Assembly (NCBI GenBank): GCA_022800215.1
Contig: JAAWPV010000003.1
Span: forward strand, 53,170-117,169
Direction of reading: 5' to 3'
DNA: 64,000 bases
Source of the DNA: Oscillospiraceae bacterium
GTDB taxonomy: Bacteria; Bacillota; Clostridia; Oscillospirales; Oscillospiraceae
The position numbers and the translations under genes were made by a program. This document shows positions 42,522-51,148 of this stretch, one piece after another. The stretch's first letter is position 1. Every line of letters starts with the position of its first letter. The notes under the pieces are model-generated. The model did no database searches and was not told the DNA's origin. It worked only from the letters and a program-made list of their open reading frames with translations.

Positions 42522-44477
42522 TTATTTCACAAACATCTTCTTGAGGGCGTCGATCATGGCGTTGGAGTCCAGGGTGGCGCCGGCGATGGCGTCCACCTCC
42601 ACGCTCTGGCCGGTTATGACCTCGTTGAAGAAGGCCTCCAGTTGAGCGTCCTCCATGTACATGTTGTCCCGGCCATTGGTGATCTCCATGTTGGTGATCT
42701 TGCCGCCGGCCACGTCCACCTTCAGGGTGAATTCGCCGTGGTTGCCCTTGATGAGCTGCTCATAGCTGCCGTCGGGCTTGCCGGCGATGTCGTACTCCTC
42801 CACCTTCATGATGAGGGGGGAGGCCACGGTGGACCGGCCGCCGAAGGCGGTGTCGGCAGCGCTGCGGCCGGTGGCGATGGCCTCGGCCAGGAACATACCG
42901 TTTTGGTAGAGGTTGGACACAAAGGAGCCCAGCTCACCCGCCTCGTAGAGGTTGGGGATGACGGAGCCGTCCCAGCGCAGGACTTGGGCCTTGGTGTTCC
43001 GCTCGGCGCCGCCGGTGGTACCCACCAGGGTGGGCGTGATGGCGACGGCGTAGTAGGGGGCGGTGTCGATGGGGCTCATGGTCTCGGGGTTCCGGTCATA
43101 CTCGCTGTCCTTGCCGGCCTTGGCCATTTTGTTGTAGCTTTCGATGGTGGCCTTCAGGGACTCGGGATCCCGGCCCAGCTTCTCGGCCAGCTCGTCGATG
43201 GTGTCGGCCTTGATGATCCAGCCCTTCTCCAGCTCCACGCTGTTGTCGTCGGACCACTGGTAGCCCTCGGTGGTGATGGGCCAGGAGAGCCACTTGGTGA
43301 CGATGGGACCGGCGGTCCGGGTCTTCTCGTCGAAGATCAGGTGGACGGGGAGCACCCGCTCGTGAATGAGGTCCATGTAGTGGCCGTGCTCTTTGTACTT
43401 CATGTGCTGGCGGTGATAGGCGCCCGTCTCGTTGTAGAAGCGGGTGTTGTCGGCGGCAACCTCGATCCAGGAGGAACCCGCCATGGAAAAGTTGCGCATG
43501 AAGGTGGCCTCGAAATCAGGCACCTTGATGCCCAGCCAGAAGCCGCCGGACTGGGTCTGGTTCTTCATGTGCCAGATCTTGGCGCCTGCGGCCATGAGGA
43601 CCTGGATGGCGTCGCCGGTGTCGCCCGGGGTGCCGCCGGTGTAGACCATGTCCATGCCGTGGAAGTCACGCTGCATTTCCAGGTTGTTCTCGAAGCCGCC
43701 GCAGGCCAAAACCACGCCCTTCTGGGAGCCGATGGTGAACTCTTTGCCGCTGGCGTCGGTAGCCACCACGCCCAGGACGGTGCCGTCAGCGTCCTGAATG
43801 AGGGACTTGAAGGAGGTCTCGAAGCAAAGCTCGATGTTGTTCCGGGCCCGGACCGCCAGGTCGAAGCCACGCCACACGCCGCCGTTTTCAAAGGTGGTGC
43901 CCACCTTGCGGACGTGGGAGGAGCAGCCGGAGAAGCTGGCGCCGTCCAGGTCGGGGAACTCGGTGACCAGGGAGCCCCAGTTGATGGGGCCGCCGCCCAC
44001 GTAGCCGAACTCGTAGTCCACCTTCTCTACGGTGCCCTGGATCCATTCGCCCTGCTCGGCGAATTCCTTGACCAGATAGTCCAGGTATTCGTCCTTGATG
44101 GGGTTGGGCTGGGAGCAGGCCAGCAGATAGCGGCGGAAGGTGTCCAGATCGTCGGGGTTGGGCAGGATGACGGTCTGGCCAGAGGCGATGGAGTTGCCGC
44201 CGGCCAGCCGCTCAGGCATCTTCTCCAGCACGCAGATCTTGGCGTTGGGGTCAATGTCGTTGGCCTCCAGGGCGGCGCACTCGCCGGCCAGGCCGTAGCC
44301 CACGACCAGGAAGTCCACTTCCTTGTCGTAGCTGGCAGGAGGCGGGGTCACGGGGGCGTCGGAAGTAGGAGCAGGGTCCTTGCTTCCGCAGGCGCTGAGC
44401 AAGCCGGCCATGGCCAGGCTGGCGGTTCCGGCGGCGCTGCCCTTCAGAAAATCGCGGCGGGAAAGTTTCTTTGCCAT
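42522..44477 (-). CDS. Tat-exported flavoprotein reductase with C-terminal FMN domain
   Basis: 651 residues from ATG 44477, with GGAGG eight bases upstream. A Tat signal (LSRRDFLKGS) ends in a lipobox (Cys30). The FAD domain opens with GYGLAGE at 60-66. The active-site region after NTRFYNE reads TGAYHRQHMKYKEHGH, again a Tyr/His pattern rather than the fumarate-reductase Arg. The FMN-binding domain is C-terminal (about 565-651) with AGATLDS at 632-638, Ala in place of the usual Ser. It is divergent from a LysR gene and probably controlled by it. The 3' end is followed by tandem repeat elements. Confidence 0.8.
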   Translation of the reverse strand: MAKKLSRRDFLKGSAAGTASLAMAGLLSACGSKDPAPTSDAPVTPPPASYDKEVDFLVVGYGLAGECAALEANDIDPNAKICVLEKMPERLAGGNSIASGQTVILPNPDDLDTFRRYLLACSQPNPIKDEYLDYLVKEFAEQGEWIQGTVEKVDYEFGYVGGGPINWGSLVTEFPDLDGASFSGCSSHVRKVGTTFENGGVWRGFDLAVRARNNIELCFETSFKSLIQDADGTVLGVVATDASGKEFTIGSQKGVVLACGGFENNLEMQRDFHGMDMVYTGGTPGDTGDAIQVLMAAGAKIWHMKNQTQSGGFWLGIKVPDFEATFMRNFSMAGSSWIEVAADNTRFYNETGAYHRQHMKYKEHGHYMDLIHERVLPVHLIFDEKTRTAGPIVTKWLSWPITTEGYQWSDDNSVELEKGWIIKADTIDELAEKLGRDPESLKATIESYNKMAKAGKDSEYDRNPETMSPIDTAPYYAVAITPTLVGTTGGAERNTKAQVLRWDGSVIPNLYEAGELGSFVSNLYQNGMFLAEAIATGRSAADTAFGGRSTVASPLIMKVEEYDIAGKPDGSYEQLIKGNHGEFTLKVDVAGGKITNMEITNGRDNMYMEDAQLEAFFNEVITGQSVEVDAIAGATLDSNAMIDALKKMFVK

Positions 44478-44560
44478 AACAGTTTCCTCCTTCATATTTG
44501 TCCCTTGATTTGTCGTTTTTTGCCAAAATGGGACTGTAGTTATTGTATCACGTTCGGAGT

Positions 44561-44589
44561 TTGACAACAATTTGACTATTTGCTATAAT
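44561..44589 (+). promoter_or_regulatory. Consensus promoter of the LysR 3 gene
   Basis: TTGACA, 17 bases, TATAAT, with TGC before the -10. An 11-base direct repeat TTTGAC-N5-TTTGAC covers the -35, and a leftward promoter for the flavoprotein (-10 TACAAT near 44547-44542) overlaps. Confidence 0.8.
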
Positions 44590-44625
44590 GATAAAAAAAT
44601 CTTATTGATAGGAGGGAGCCCCCCT

Positions 44626-45507
44626 ATGAACACTATGCAGATCGCTTGCTTTTTAGAGGTGGGGCACCACCTCAACTTTGCCCGGGCTGCCGAGGTCCTC
44701 TATATCTCCCAGCCTGTGGTAAGCTACCAGATCAAGGCCATGGAGGAGGAACTGGGCGTGCAGCTGTTCACCCGGAGCAACCGCTCGGTGGCCCTCACTG
44801 AGGCGGGGGCTTATCTCTACAACCACCTGGGGCCCATCAGCCGGCAGCTGGGGGAGGTGGTCTCCACCGCCAAGGCCATTCAGGAGCGGGAGCGGTCGGT
44901 GATCATGATCTTAGTGCGGCGGCTCACCGACTACGCCGACCTCACCCGGCCCATCAAGCACTTCTCCGAAAGCCACCCCTCAGTCCAGGTGGACATTTTT
45001 CCGCCCAGCGACAGCAGCACCTGCAAGCTCCTTCTCAGCGGGGAGATCCAGCTTTCCTTCTGCTACCAGTACGAGATCCCTGCCCACTCCAAGCTGAAGT
45101 TCCTGCCCCTCAAAAAGGTCAATTACTACGTCCTGGTCAACCCGGAACACCGGCTGGCGGCCTACAAAGCCCTGGCCCTCCGTGACCTGGAGGGAGAAAA
45201 GCTGCTGCTGTCCGATTCCGAGCTTCAGAAGAACGGCGGGCTCGTCTCCCGCAGCAAGCTGGACGAGCTGAACATCCAGATCCCCCCAGCCTACAGCACC
45301 TTCGACGGGATGCTTTTGGCGGTGGAGGCAGGGGTGGGCTTCACCATCATTCCCTGCGGGGCCAAGAAGCGGTTTTCCAGCCTTACAAAGATCCCCATCC
45401 GGGACCTGCCCCACACCTCCATCGGCCTGGCCTGGGACCCTACCACCGCCAGCCCCGCGGTTTTGGACTTTATTCAGACGGCGAAAACCGGAACATCGAA
45501 AAATTGA
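44626..45507 (+). CDS. LysR-family regulator 3
   Basis: 293 residues with a clear LysR helix-turn-helix (MQIACFLEVGHHLNFARAAE, then LYISQPVVSYQIKAMEEELG) and a standard effector domain. AGGAGGG lies about nine bases before ATG 44626. It is divergent from the Tat-exported flavoprotein with overlapping promoters, the classical LysR-target arrangement; it may also reach the symporter/DUF6282 operon beyond its terminator. Confidence 0.87.
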   Translation: MNTMQIACFLEVGHHLNFARAAEVLYISQPVVSYQIKAMEEELGVQLFTRSNRSVALTEAGAYLYNHLGPISRQLGEVVSTAKAIQERERSVIMILVRRLTDYADLTRPIKHFSESHPSVQVDIFPPSDSSTCKLLLSGEIQLSFCYQYEIPAHSKLKFLPLKKVNYYVLVNPEHRLAAYKALALRDLEGEKLLLSDSELQKNGGLVSRSKLDELNIQIPPAYSTFDGMLLAVEAGVGFTIIPCGAKKRFSSLTKIPIRDLPHTSIGLAWDPTTASPAVLDFIQTAKTGTSKN

Positions 45508-45546
45508 AAAGCCCTCCGCCTGGTTTGCAGGCGGAGGGCTTTTTTG
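45508..45546. terminator. Terminator between LysR 3 and DUF6282
   Basis: AAAGCCCTCCGCC and GGCGGAGGGCTTT pair, with A and T tracts on both sides; convergent genes share it. Confidence 0.88.
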
Positions 45547-45552
45547 TGTTTG

Positions 45553-46446
45553 TCAGAGCCCCAGGAGCTTGGCGGGGTTGGCGGCGGCCATGGTCTCCAG
45601 ATCGGCTTGGGGGATGCCCTCCTGCTCCATGAGGGAGAGGAAGAGCTTTATACCCTCCCCGGAGGACATTCTGCCCTGCTGGCCCAGGTCGGTGGAGAGG
45701 ATGGTATGCTCCGGCCCTACACCACGGATGTAGGCGGCGATATCGCCGGGGGTCAAATTGTCGATGGGCATGAGGGCATAGCTCTGCTCGGCGTAGACCC
45801 CACCCAGAGCGGTGAGGGAACGAATGTCTTCCACGCTCAGCTCGGTGGTCTCGTAGGCGGGATGGGTGAGGATGATCTTGTCCACCCCCATGCTTTTCGC
45901 CAGGGGAACCAGGAAGAAGACTTCCTCTTTGGAAAGGTGGCCGGTGGCCAGGATCAGGCCCTCCCCGGCGATGATCCGCAGTACCTCATTAAGGGCGGAA
46001 CGGAGGGCTGGATCGGCGACATTGATGGGGGGCACCTGGTCCACGGGGGTGCCGGTGACCTGGCCCCCTGTCCACTCGGGGGGCACGTCGTAGCGGCTGC
46101 CGTGGCCCTGCTGGACCCGGAGGTGGGACTGGGCGTGGACGGTGGGCATCCAGACGATCTTGAGAAGCTCCTCTCCGTCCGCTTTCATGCCCAGAGAGCC
46201 CCGGATGGCAAAGGGGTTAAGGCCCCCCACATAGTGGTTGAGGGAGAGGGAGCCCCAGACGTTGTCAAAGCCCCGGTCCCGGGCCATCTTCACAAAGGGG
46301 ACGGTGGAGTAGTAGTGGCTTTTCAGTACTGCCCCTCCCATCCCCTCCGCTCGGAGGGCTTCCCCGGCGGAGAGGGCGTCAAAGCGGCGGGGGATGGCCT
46401 CAGGGCCGATGTGGAGGTGGAGGTCATAGCAGCCGGAGAGATTCAT
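45553..46446 (-). CDS. DUF6282 family metal-dependent hydrolase
   Basis: 297 residues. The N-terminal YDLHLHIGPEAIPRRFDA supplies the HxH metal motif of an amidohydrolase-like barrel; further ligands are likely in ATGHLSKEE, LTHPAYE and STDLGQ. This matches DUF6282-type proteins. The ATG overlaps the symporter stop (ATGA). It probably hydrolyses the solute imported by the symporter; lactone, amide or cyclic amide substrates are all possible. Confidence 0.75.
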   Translation of the reverse strand: MNLSGCYDLHLHIGPEAIPRRFDALSAGEALRAEGMGGAVLKSHYYSTVPFVKMARDRGFDNVWGSLSLNHYVGGLNPFAIRGSLGMKADGEELLKIVWMPTVHAQSHLRVQQGHGSRYDVPPEWTGGQVTGTPVDQVPPINVADPALRSALNEVLRIIAGEGLILATGHLSKEEVFFLVPLAKSMGVDKIILTHPAYETTELSVEDIRSLTALGGVYAEQSYALMPIDNLTPGDIAAYIRGVGPEHTILSTDLGQQGRMSSGEGIKLFLSLMEQEGIPQADLETMAAANPAKLLGL

Positions 46447-47936
46447 TTTGCCACCGCCTTCTCGTCACACTGGCGGTTCACTTCCTCCAGGTAGCCGTGG
46501 AACTTCTCGATGGAGGCCTGGGAGGGCTTGGGGGTGCATTTGCTCACCACAAAGAAGACCAGCAGGTTGCACATAAGGCCCCAGAAACCGCTGGACAGGC
46601 CCAGGGGGGTCTTGATGGCGGGGACGTACTGGGTGAGGATCACCACGATGACCCCGGTGACAAGGCCGCTGATGGCGCCCAGCCGGGAGGCACCCTTCCA
46701 GTAGAGGGCGCCGATCAGGGAGGGCAGGATCTGGAGGCAGCCTCCCAGGGCGATGGTGACGATGGTGGTGATAAGGGCGTTGGTGTACTGGCTGAGAATG
46801 AGGGCGGCGGCGCTGATGGCCACGATGAACACCTTGCCTGCCCGGAGGGCCTTCCCGTCGCTGACCTCCGGCTTCATGCCCTTATAGAGGTCGATGGTGA
46901 AGATGGAGGAGGCGGAGTGGAGCTGGGAATCGGTGGAGGACATGGTGGCGGCCAGGGCGCCTGCCATCACAAGGCCCACCAGGATGGGGGAGGCATACCG
47001 GGTGAGCATCATAGGCACCACCTGGTCGGCCCGCTCCAGCCCAGGCATATAAATCACGCCGGAGAAGGCAATCATCATGATAGGCACATAGAAAAAGATA
47101 AGGTAGATGGGGGTGGTAACGGACAGCCACTTCAGGGTCTTGGGGCTTTTCACTGCAAAGAACCGCTGGAAAGAGGGGGGGTAAATGGAGATGCCGAAAA
47201 GGGAGATGAAGGAGGTCATGTAGGTAGGCCAATACTCCGCCGGAATCATGACCCGCTCCGGGTACTGCTCCGCCATGGCAGTCATGAGGCCGGACCAGTT
47301 GAGAGAGCCGCTGGTCCGCACCAGCACCACCCCGCCTGCGATCCAGATCATGAGGATCATCAAAATGCCCTGGATGGTGTCGGTCCAGGCCACCGCCTTG
47401 AAGCCGCCCAGCAGGATGTAGCTGATGATGACGGCGTAGAGGATGACGCAGCCCAGCAGGTAGGACACCCGGCCCTCAGTAATGGTCTCAAAGATGATGC
47501 CGCCGGCAGCGATCTGGGACTGGAGGTAAGGAATCAGGAACACCAGGCTCACCACTGCCACCAGGTAGCGCAGGGCCTTGCTCTCATAGTAGTCACCCAC
47601 CAGCTCTCCCTGGGTCATATAGTTGTACTTCTGGCCCAGATACCAGGTGGGCCGGCCAATGATGTAGATCATGAGCGGGCTCACCACGCAGGAGGTGAAG
47701 GTGGCGAAGAACCGGATGCCCCCGGAATACATCTGGCCGGCGGCGCCGATGAAGGCGAAGCTGCTGTGGAAGGTGGCCACGTAGGTGAAGAAGGCCACAA
47801 AGGCCCCCAGGGAGCGGTTGCCCACGAAGTAGTCCTGCAGAGTGCTCTGGCCCTTGGTCCGGGTGGTGATGCCTACCCCGATGACAAGGGCGCAGTAGAA
47901 GGCCACAATGAGAAGTATGATCTGCCAGTTTTCCAT
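46443..47936 (-). CDS. Sodium:solute symporter (SSS family)
   Basis: 497 residues with about thirteen hydrophobic spans. SSS features are visible: QDYFVGNRSLGAFVAFFTYV near the N-terminus, and AGALAATMSSTDSQLHSASS, the sodium-site helix. It imports an organic solute with sodium. Upstream is a small DUF3311-like membrane subunit, as in PanF/YhdT-type pairs, and downstream a DUF6282 hydrolase, all in one leftward operon. GAGGAG precedes the ATG. Confidence 0.9.
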   Translation of the reverse strand: MENWQIILLIVAFYCALVIGVGITTRTKGQSTLQDYFVGNRSLGAFVAFFTYVATFHSSFAFIGAAGQMYSGGIRFFATFTSCVVSPLMIYIIGRPTWYLGQKYNYMTQGELVGDYYESKALRYLVAVVSLVFLIPYLQSQIAAGGIIFETITEGRVSYLLGCVILYAVIISYILLGGFKAVAWTDTIQGILMILMIWIAGGVVLVRTSGSLNWSGLMTAMAEQYPERVMIPAEYWPTYMTSFISLFGISIYPPSFQRFFAVKSPKTLKWLSVTTPIYLIFFYVPIMMIAFSGVIYMPGLERADQVVPMMLTRYASPILVGLVMAGALAATMSSTDSQLHSASSIFTIDLYKGMKPEVSDGKALRAGKVFIVAISAAALILSQYTNALITTIVTIALGGCLQILPSLIGALYWKGASRLGAISGLVTGVIVVILTQYVPAIKTPLGLSSGFWGLMCNLLVFFVVSKCTPKPSQASIEKFHGYLEEVNRQCDEKAVAK

Positions 47937-47951
47937 TTCTCTCTTCTCCTC

Positions 47952-48161
47952 TCAGTCCCGCATAACTTTCCAGGCCAGCAGCACACCGGCCAGGACCAGC
48001 AGGGAATAGGCGCACCAGAAATAGAAGACGCTGAAGGGCATCCCCAGAACGAAGGGCTCCAGCTTCACCGAGGCCCAGGCGCCGATGGGGTAATTGACAA
48101 GAGCGAAGGCCAGGATCCAAATGAGGACAAAGACCAGCCGCCGGGACGAGCGAGTTTTCAT
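47952..48161 (-). CDS. DUF3311-like small membrane subunit of the symporter
   Basis: 69 residues with two transmembrane segments (about 10-28 and 42-65) and the motif GMPFSVFYFW, as in DUF3311/YhdT-type accessory proteins always found next to SSS symporters. GGAGGA lies before the ATG. First gene of the operon. Confidence 0.75.
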   Translation of the reverse strand: MKTRSSRRLVFVLIWILAFALVNYPIGAWASVKLEPFVLGMPFSVFYFWCAYSLLVLAGVLLAWKVMRD

Positions 48162-48226
48162 AGGGGTTCCTCCTCTGTGCTTCGCGTTTTTGACGAATTA
48201 GTGCGGTATCAATTTAGCGTAATAAA

Positions 48227-48255
48227 GTTATAGCCTATTTTGCAGCTATTGTCAA
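48227..48255 (-). promoter_or_regulatory. Promoter of the symporter operon
   Basis: On the minus strand TTGACA, 17 bases, TATAAC. Confidence 0.75.
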
Positions 48256-48279
48256 GAGAAATCGAAAAAGAGGGGAAAG

Positions 48280-48312
48280 AAAGAGGAGACCCCGGGTGGG
48301 GTCTCCTCTCTA
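48280..48312 (-). terminator. prfB terminator
   Basis: On the minus strand GAGGAGACCCC and GGGGTCTCCTC pair with an ACCC loop, then TTTCTTTCC. Confidence 0.75.
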
Positions 48313-48317
48313 CTTTT

Positions 48318-49439
48318 TTACTTGGTTGCCCAGTTGCCCGTGGCCGCGGCTTTCAGGTAGGCGTTGACGAAGCCGTCCAGGTCTCCGTCCATCACCGAAT
48401 TGATGTTGCTGGTCTCGAAGTTGGTCCGAAGGTCTTTCACCATCTGATAGGGCATGAAAACGTAGGAGCGGATCTGGCTGCCCCACTCGATCTTCAACTG
48501 GACCCCCTTCAGGTCGGAGATCTTCTCCGCCTTCTCCTGCATCTGGAGCTCCACCAGTTTGGCCCGGAGCATTTTGAGACAGTTGTCCTTGTTTTGGAAC
48601 TGGCTCCGCTCCTGCTGGGAGGCCACCACGATGCCCGTGGCCTTGTGGATGAGCCGTACGGCGGAGGAGGTCTTGTTGATGTGCTGTCCGCCGGCGCCAC
48701 TGGCCCGGTAGACCTGCATCTCGTAATCCTCTTCCTTGATCTCAATATCCGCGTCCTCGGGAAGGTCGGGCATCACCTCCACCGAGGCGAAGGAGGTCTG
48801 CCTTCTGGCGTTGGCGTCAAAGGGAGACACCCGCACCAGCCGGTGGACGCCGTGCTCCCCCCGGAGGTAGCCGTAGGCGTTCTCCCCCTCGATCATGATG
48901 GTGGCCGATTTGATGCCCGCCTCGTCCGCCTCCTGGTAGTCCATAATCTTATAGGTGAAGCCCTTCCGCTCGGTCCAGCGGGTGTACATCCGGTAGAGCA
49001 TCTGGGCCCAGTCCTGGGCCTCGGTGCCGCCGGCGCCGGGGTGGATGGTGAGGATCACGTTGGAGCTGTCGTACTCCCCGGTGAGGAGGGTGGAGAGCCG
49101 GGCCTCCTCCATCTCCTCCACCAGCTTGTCATAGCCCGCCTCCAGCTCGGGAAGGAGGGAAATGTCTTCCTCCTCGTTGCCCATCTCGCAGAGGGTCAAA
49201 AGGTCGTCCCACTCCCGCTCCCGGCGCTGCTGGTGCTCCAGTTTGCTGCGGAGGGTGTTCATCCGCCGGGTGGCCTTCTGGCTCTTCTCCAGGTTGTCCC
49301 AAAAGCCCTCGCTGGCGCTTTCCGACTCCAGCATCTCCAGCTCCCGCCGGGCGCTCTCCAGGTCCAGGGCCTGGCTGAGGTCGTCCAGGGCAGGCTTCAG
49401 GTTATTCAGTTTCACCTTGTATTCGTCAAATTGAAGCAT
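48318..49439 (-). CDS. prfB: Peptide chain release factor 2, no programmed frameshift
   Basis: 373 residues in one open frame. It has the RF2 codon-recognition SPF (RVSPFDANARR) and the catalytic GGQ loop (SGAGGQHINKTSSAVRL). It terminates translation at UGA and UAA. In most bacteria an in-frame UGA near codon 25 forces a +1 shift; here the corresponding region (LSQALDLESARREL) is read straight through with no stop. The ATG at 49439 follows a weak ribosome site. Confidence 0.95.
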   Translation of the reverse strand: MLQFDEYKVKLNNLKPALDDLSQALDLESARRELEMLESESASEGFWDNLEKSQKATRRMNTLRSKLEHQQRREREWDDLLTLCEMGNEEEDISLLPELEAGYDKLVEEMEEARLSTLLTGEYDSSNVILTIHPGAGGTEAQDWAQMLYRMYTRWTERKGFTYKIMDYQEADEAGIKSATIMIEGENAYGYLRGEHGVHRLVRVSPFDANARRQTSFASVEVMPDLPEDADIEIKEEDYEMQVYRASGAGGQHINKTSSAVRLIHKATGIVVASQQERSQFQNKDNCLKMLRAKLVELQMQEKAEKISDLKGVQLKIEWGSQIRSYVFMPYQMVKDLRTNFETSNINSVMDGDLDGFVNAYLKAAATGNWATK

Positions 49440-49484
49440 ACCGTCACTCTCACATTCCTATATTGTATCACCCTGGGGGCACTT

Positions 49485-49525
49485 ATGAAAAAATAAGACG
49501 TGTTACCTTCAAGTAACACGTCTTT
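49485..49525 (-). terminator. Terminator of the tRNA-fMet/Leu transcript
   Basis: GACGTGTTAC and GTAACACGTC pair; on the minus strand TTATTTTTTC follows. Confidence 0.85.
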
Positions 49526-49526
49526 C

Positions 49527-49602
<76 letters not shown>

Positions 49603-49608
49603 ATATGA

Positions 49609-49696
49609 TGGTGCCGGAGACCGGAGTCGAACCGGCACGTTCTTTTGGAACACAGGATTTTAAGTCCCGGGCGTCTACCAATTCCGCCACTCCGGC
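49609..49696 (-). tRNA. tRNA-Leu (UAA anticodon)
   Basis: 88 bases with the class II long variable arm. The acceptor GCCGGAG pairs with CTCCGGC, the anticodon loop CTTAAAA gives TAA, and A plus CCA end the molecule. Confidence 0.93.
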
Positions 49697-49730
49697 ATGG
49701 ATGGCACGGGCCTTTCTGTAATGCCTAACT

Positions 49731-49759
49731 ATGATACCATAGGTTACGCCGGGTGTCAA
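49731..49759 (-). promoter_or_regulatory. Promoter of the tRNA-Leu/fMet unit
   Basis: On the minus strand TTGACA, 17 bases, TATCAT. Confidence 0.8.
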
Positions 49760-49864
49760 GAAAAAATTCCTGTTTCCGGCAAGCCAAAGTAAAAATTTTT
49801 TCGGTATCATCCTTCTGTCCTTCGCATAGAATAAAGGGTTCAAGCTGCAAAAGGAGGCTGTCAC

Positions 49865-49954
49865 ATGGAAAAGAAACCCCTGCCGGAAGGAGACCAGGGC
49901 GACGTGGACGACCTCATCTTCCAAGATGAAGCGCCCCGCGTCAGCCAGCGCTGA
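49865..49954 (+). CDS. 29-residue acidic peptide
   Basis: The frame encodes MEKKPLPEGDQGDVDDLIFQ followed by DEAPRVSQR. AGGAGG stands seven bases before the ATG, and a clean terminator follows eight bases after the stop. The peptide is acidic, has no membrane segment or Cys, and is of unknown function. The small size and the complete signals make it a likely small-protein gene missed by standard callers. Its promoter is not clear (TAGAAT at about 49828 is a weak -10). Confidence 0.5.
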   Translation: MEKKPLPEGDQGDVDDLIFQDEAPRVSQR

Positions 49955-49961
49955 GCCCATA

Positions 49962-49987
49962 GAAACCGCCCTTATGGGCGGTTTTTG
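49962..49987 (+). terminator. Terminator of the acidic peptide gene
   Basis: AAACCGCCC and GGGCGGTTT pair with a TTAT loop, followed by TTT. Confidence 0.85.
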
Positions 49988-50044
49988 CGTGCTTTTCAAA
50001 CGGACCGCCGGGCGTTTCTCCCCGGCGGTCCCCCATATTCGTTT

Positions 50045-51136
50045 TTACTCCGCCTTGTTCTCACAGTAAAAACAGCGGTACTCTCCGCTCTCTTCATCCT
50101 GGAAAAAGATCTGACCAAGGCCCTGTTCGGTGGTGGTGATGCAGTGGGGATTTTTGCACACCCCGCCGGGAAGCTGATTCCGGGGGTAATGGGGACGGCC
50201 CTTGTCGGGGCTGACGGGCTTCCCTTCCCGCTCCTTCAACAGCTTCAGAATGAGGGCCATACGGACGTACCGACCGTAGAAGGCCTCCCGGAAGTAGGCG
50301 GCCCGGGGGTCCTCGTCCACCTGGGGGGCGATCTCGTTCACCCGGGGCAGGGGGTGCATGACCAGCATCTTCTCCTTGGCCCCCGCCAGCTTGTCTGGGG
50401 TGAGGACATAGCTGTCCTTCAACCGCAAATACTCTTCCTGACTTGCAAACCGCTCCCCCTGGATCCGGGTCATGTAGAGGATATCCAGCTCCCCCATGTG
50501 CTCCTCCAGGGACTCACATTCCACATAGGGGATGCCCTTTTTGCGAAGCTCCTCCAGCATGACGGGGGAAACCGCCAGCTCTTTGGGGGAGATGAGGATA
50601 AACCTCACCCCGGCATACCGGCTCATGGCCTCCATAAGGGAGTGGACCGTCCGGCCGAACTTCAGATCCCCGCAGAAGCCGATGGTCAGGTTTTCAAAGT
50701 GCCCCAGCTCCCGGCGGATGGTGAGCAGGTCGGTAAGGGTCTGGGTGGGGTGGTGGTGGCCCCCGTCCCCGGCGTTGATGATGGGCACCCGGGTGTGCTG
50801 GGAGGCCACCAGGGGCGCCCCCTCCTTGGGGTGGCGCATGGCGATGATGTCGGCGTAACCGCTGACCACCGAAATGGTGTCCGCCACGCTCTCCCCCTTC
50901 CGGGTGGAGCTGGTGGAGGCGTCATGGAAGCCCAGGGTCTTGCCTCCCAGTCCCAGCATGGCCGACTCAAAGCTGAGCCGGGTCCGGGTGGAGGGTTCAA
51001 AAAAGAGGGCGGCCAGGATTTTGCCCCGGCAGGCCTCGCTGTACTGGTCCGGATGATCCAAAATATCCTCCGCGGAGGCCAGAAGGTCGTCAATCTCCTG
51101 GATGGTAAGGTCCAGAATACTCAGCAGATGACGCAT
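50045..51136 (-). CDS. pyrB: Aspartate carbamoyltransferase with C-terminal PyrI-type zinc domain
   Basis: 363 residues. It joins carbamoyl phosphate and aspartate. EPSTRTR at 47-53 binds carbamoyl phosphate, and HPTQTLTD and HPLPR are present. After the usual end of PyrB (about residue 305) a tail leads to CKNPHC and CFYC (Cys 327, 332, 355, 358), the C-x4-C and C-x2-C ligands of the PyrI regulatory-chain zinc domain. The allosteric nucleotide-binding half of PyrI is absent. Last gene of the pyr operon, 12 bases after pyrE. Confidence 0.93.
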   Translation of the reverse strand: MRHLLSILDLTIQEIDDLLASAEDILDHPDQYSEACRGKILAALFFEPSTRTRLSFESAMLGLGGKTLGFHDASTSSTRKGESVADTISVVSGYADIIAMRHPKEGAPLVASQHTRVPIINAGDGGHHHPTQTLTDLLTIRRELGHFENLTIGFCGDLKFGRTVHSLMEAMSRYAGVRFILISPKELAVSPVMLEELRKKGIPYVECESLEEHMGELDILYMTRIQGERFASQEEYLRLKDSYVLTPDKLAGAKEKMLVMHPLPRVNEIAPQVDEDPRAAYFREAFYGRYVRMALILKLLKEREGKPVSPDKGRPHYPRNQLPGGVCKNPHCITTTEQGLGQIFFQDEESGEYRCFYCENKAE

Positions 51137-51148
51137 GGTGAGCCCCCC

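Noticed and set aside
49485..49525. Inverted repeat after tRNA-fMet as an attachment site
   Set aside because: It has the form and position of an ordinary terminator and no second copy was seen.
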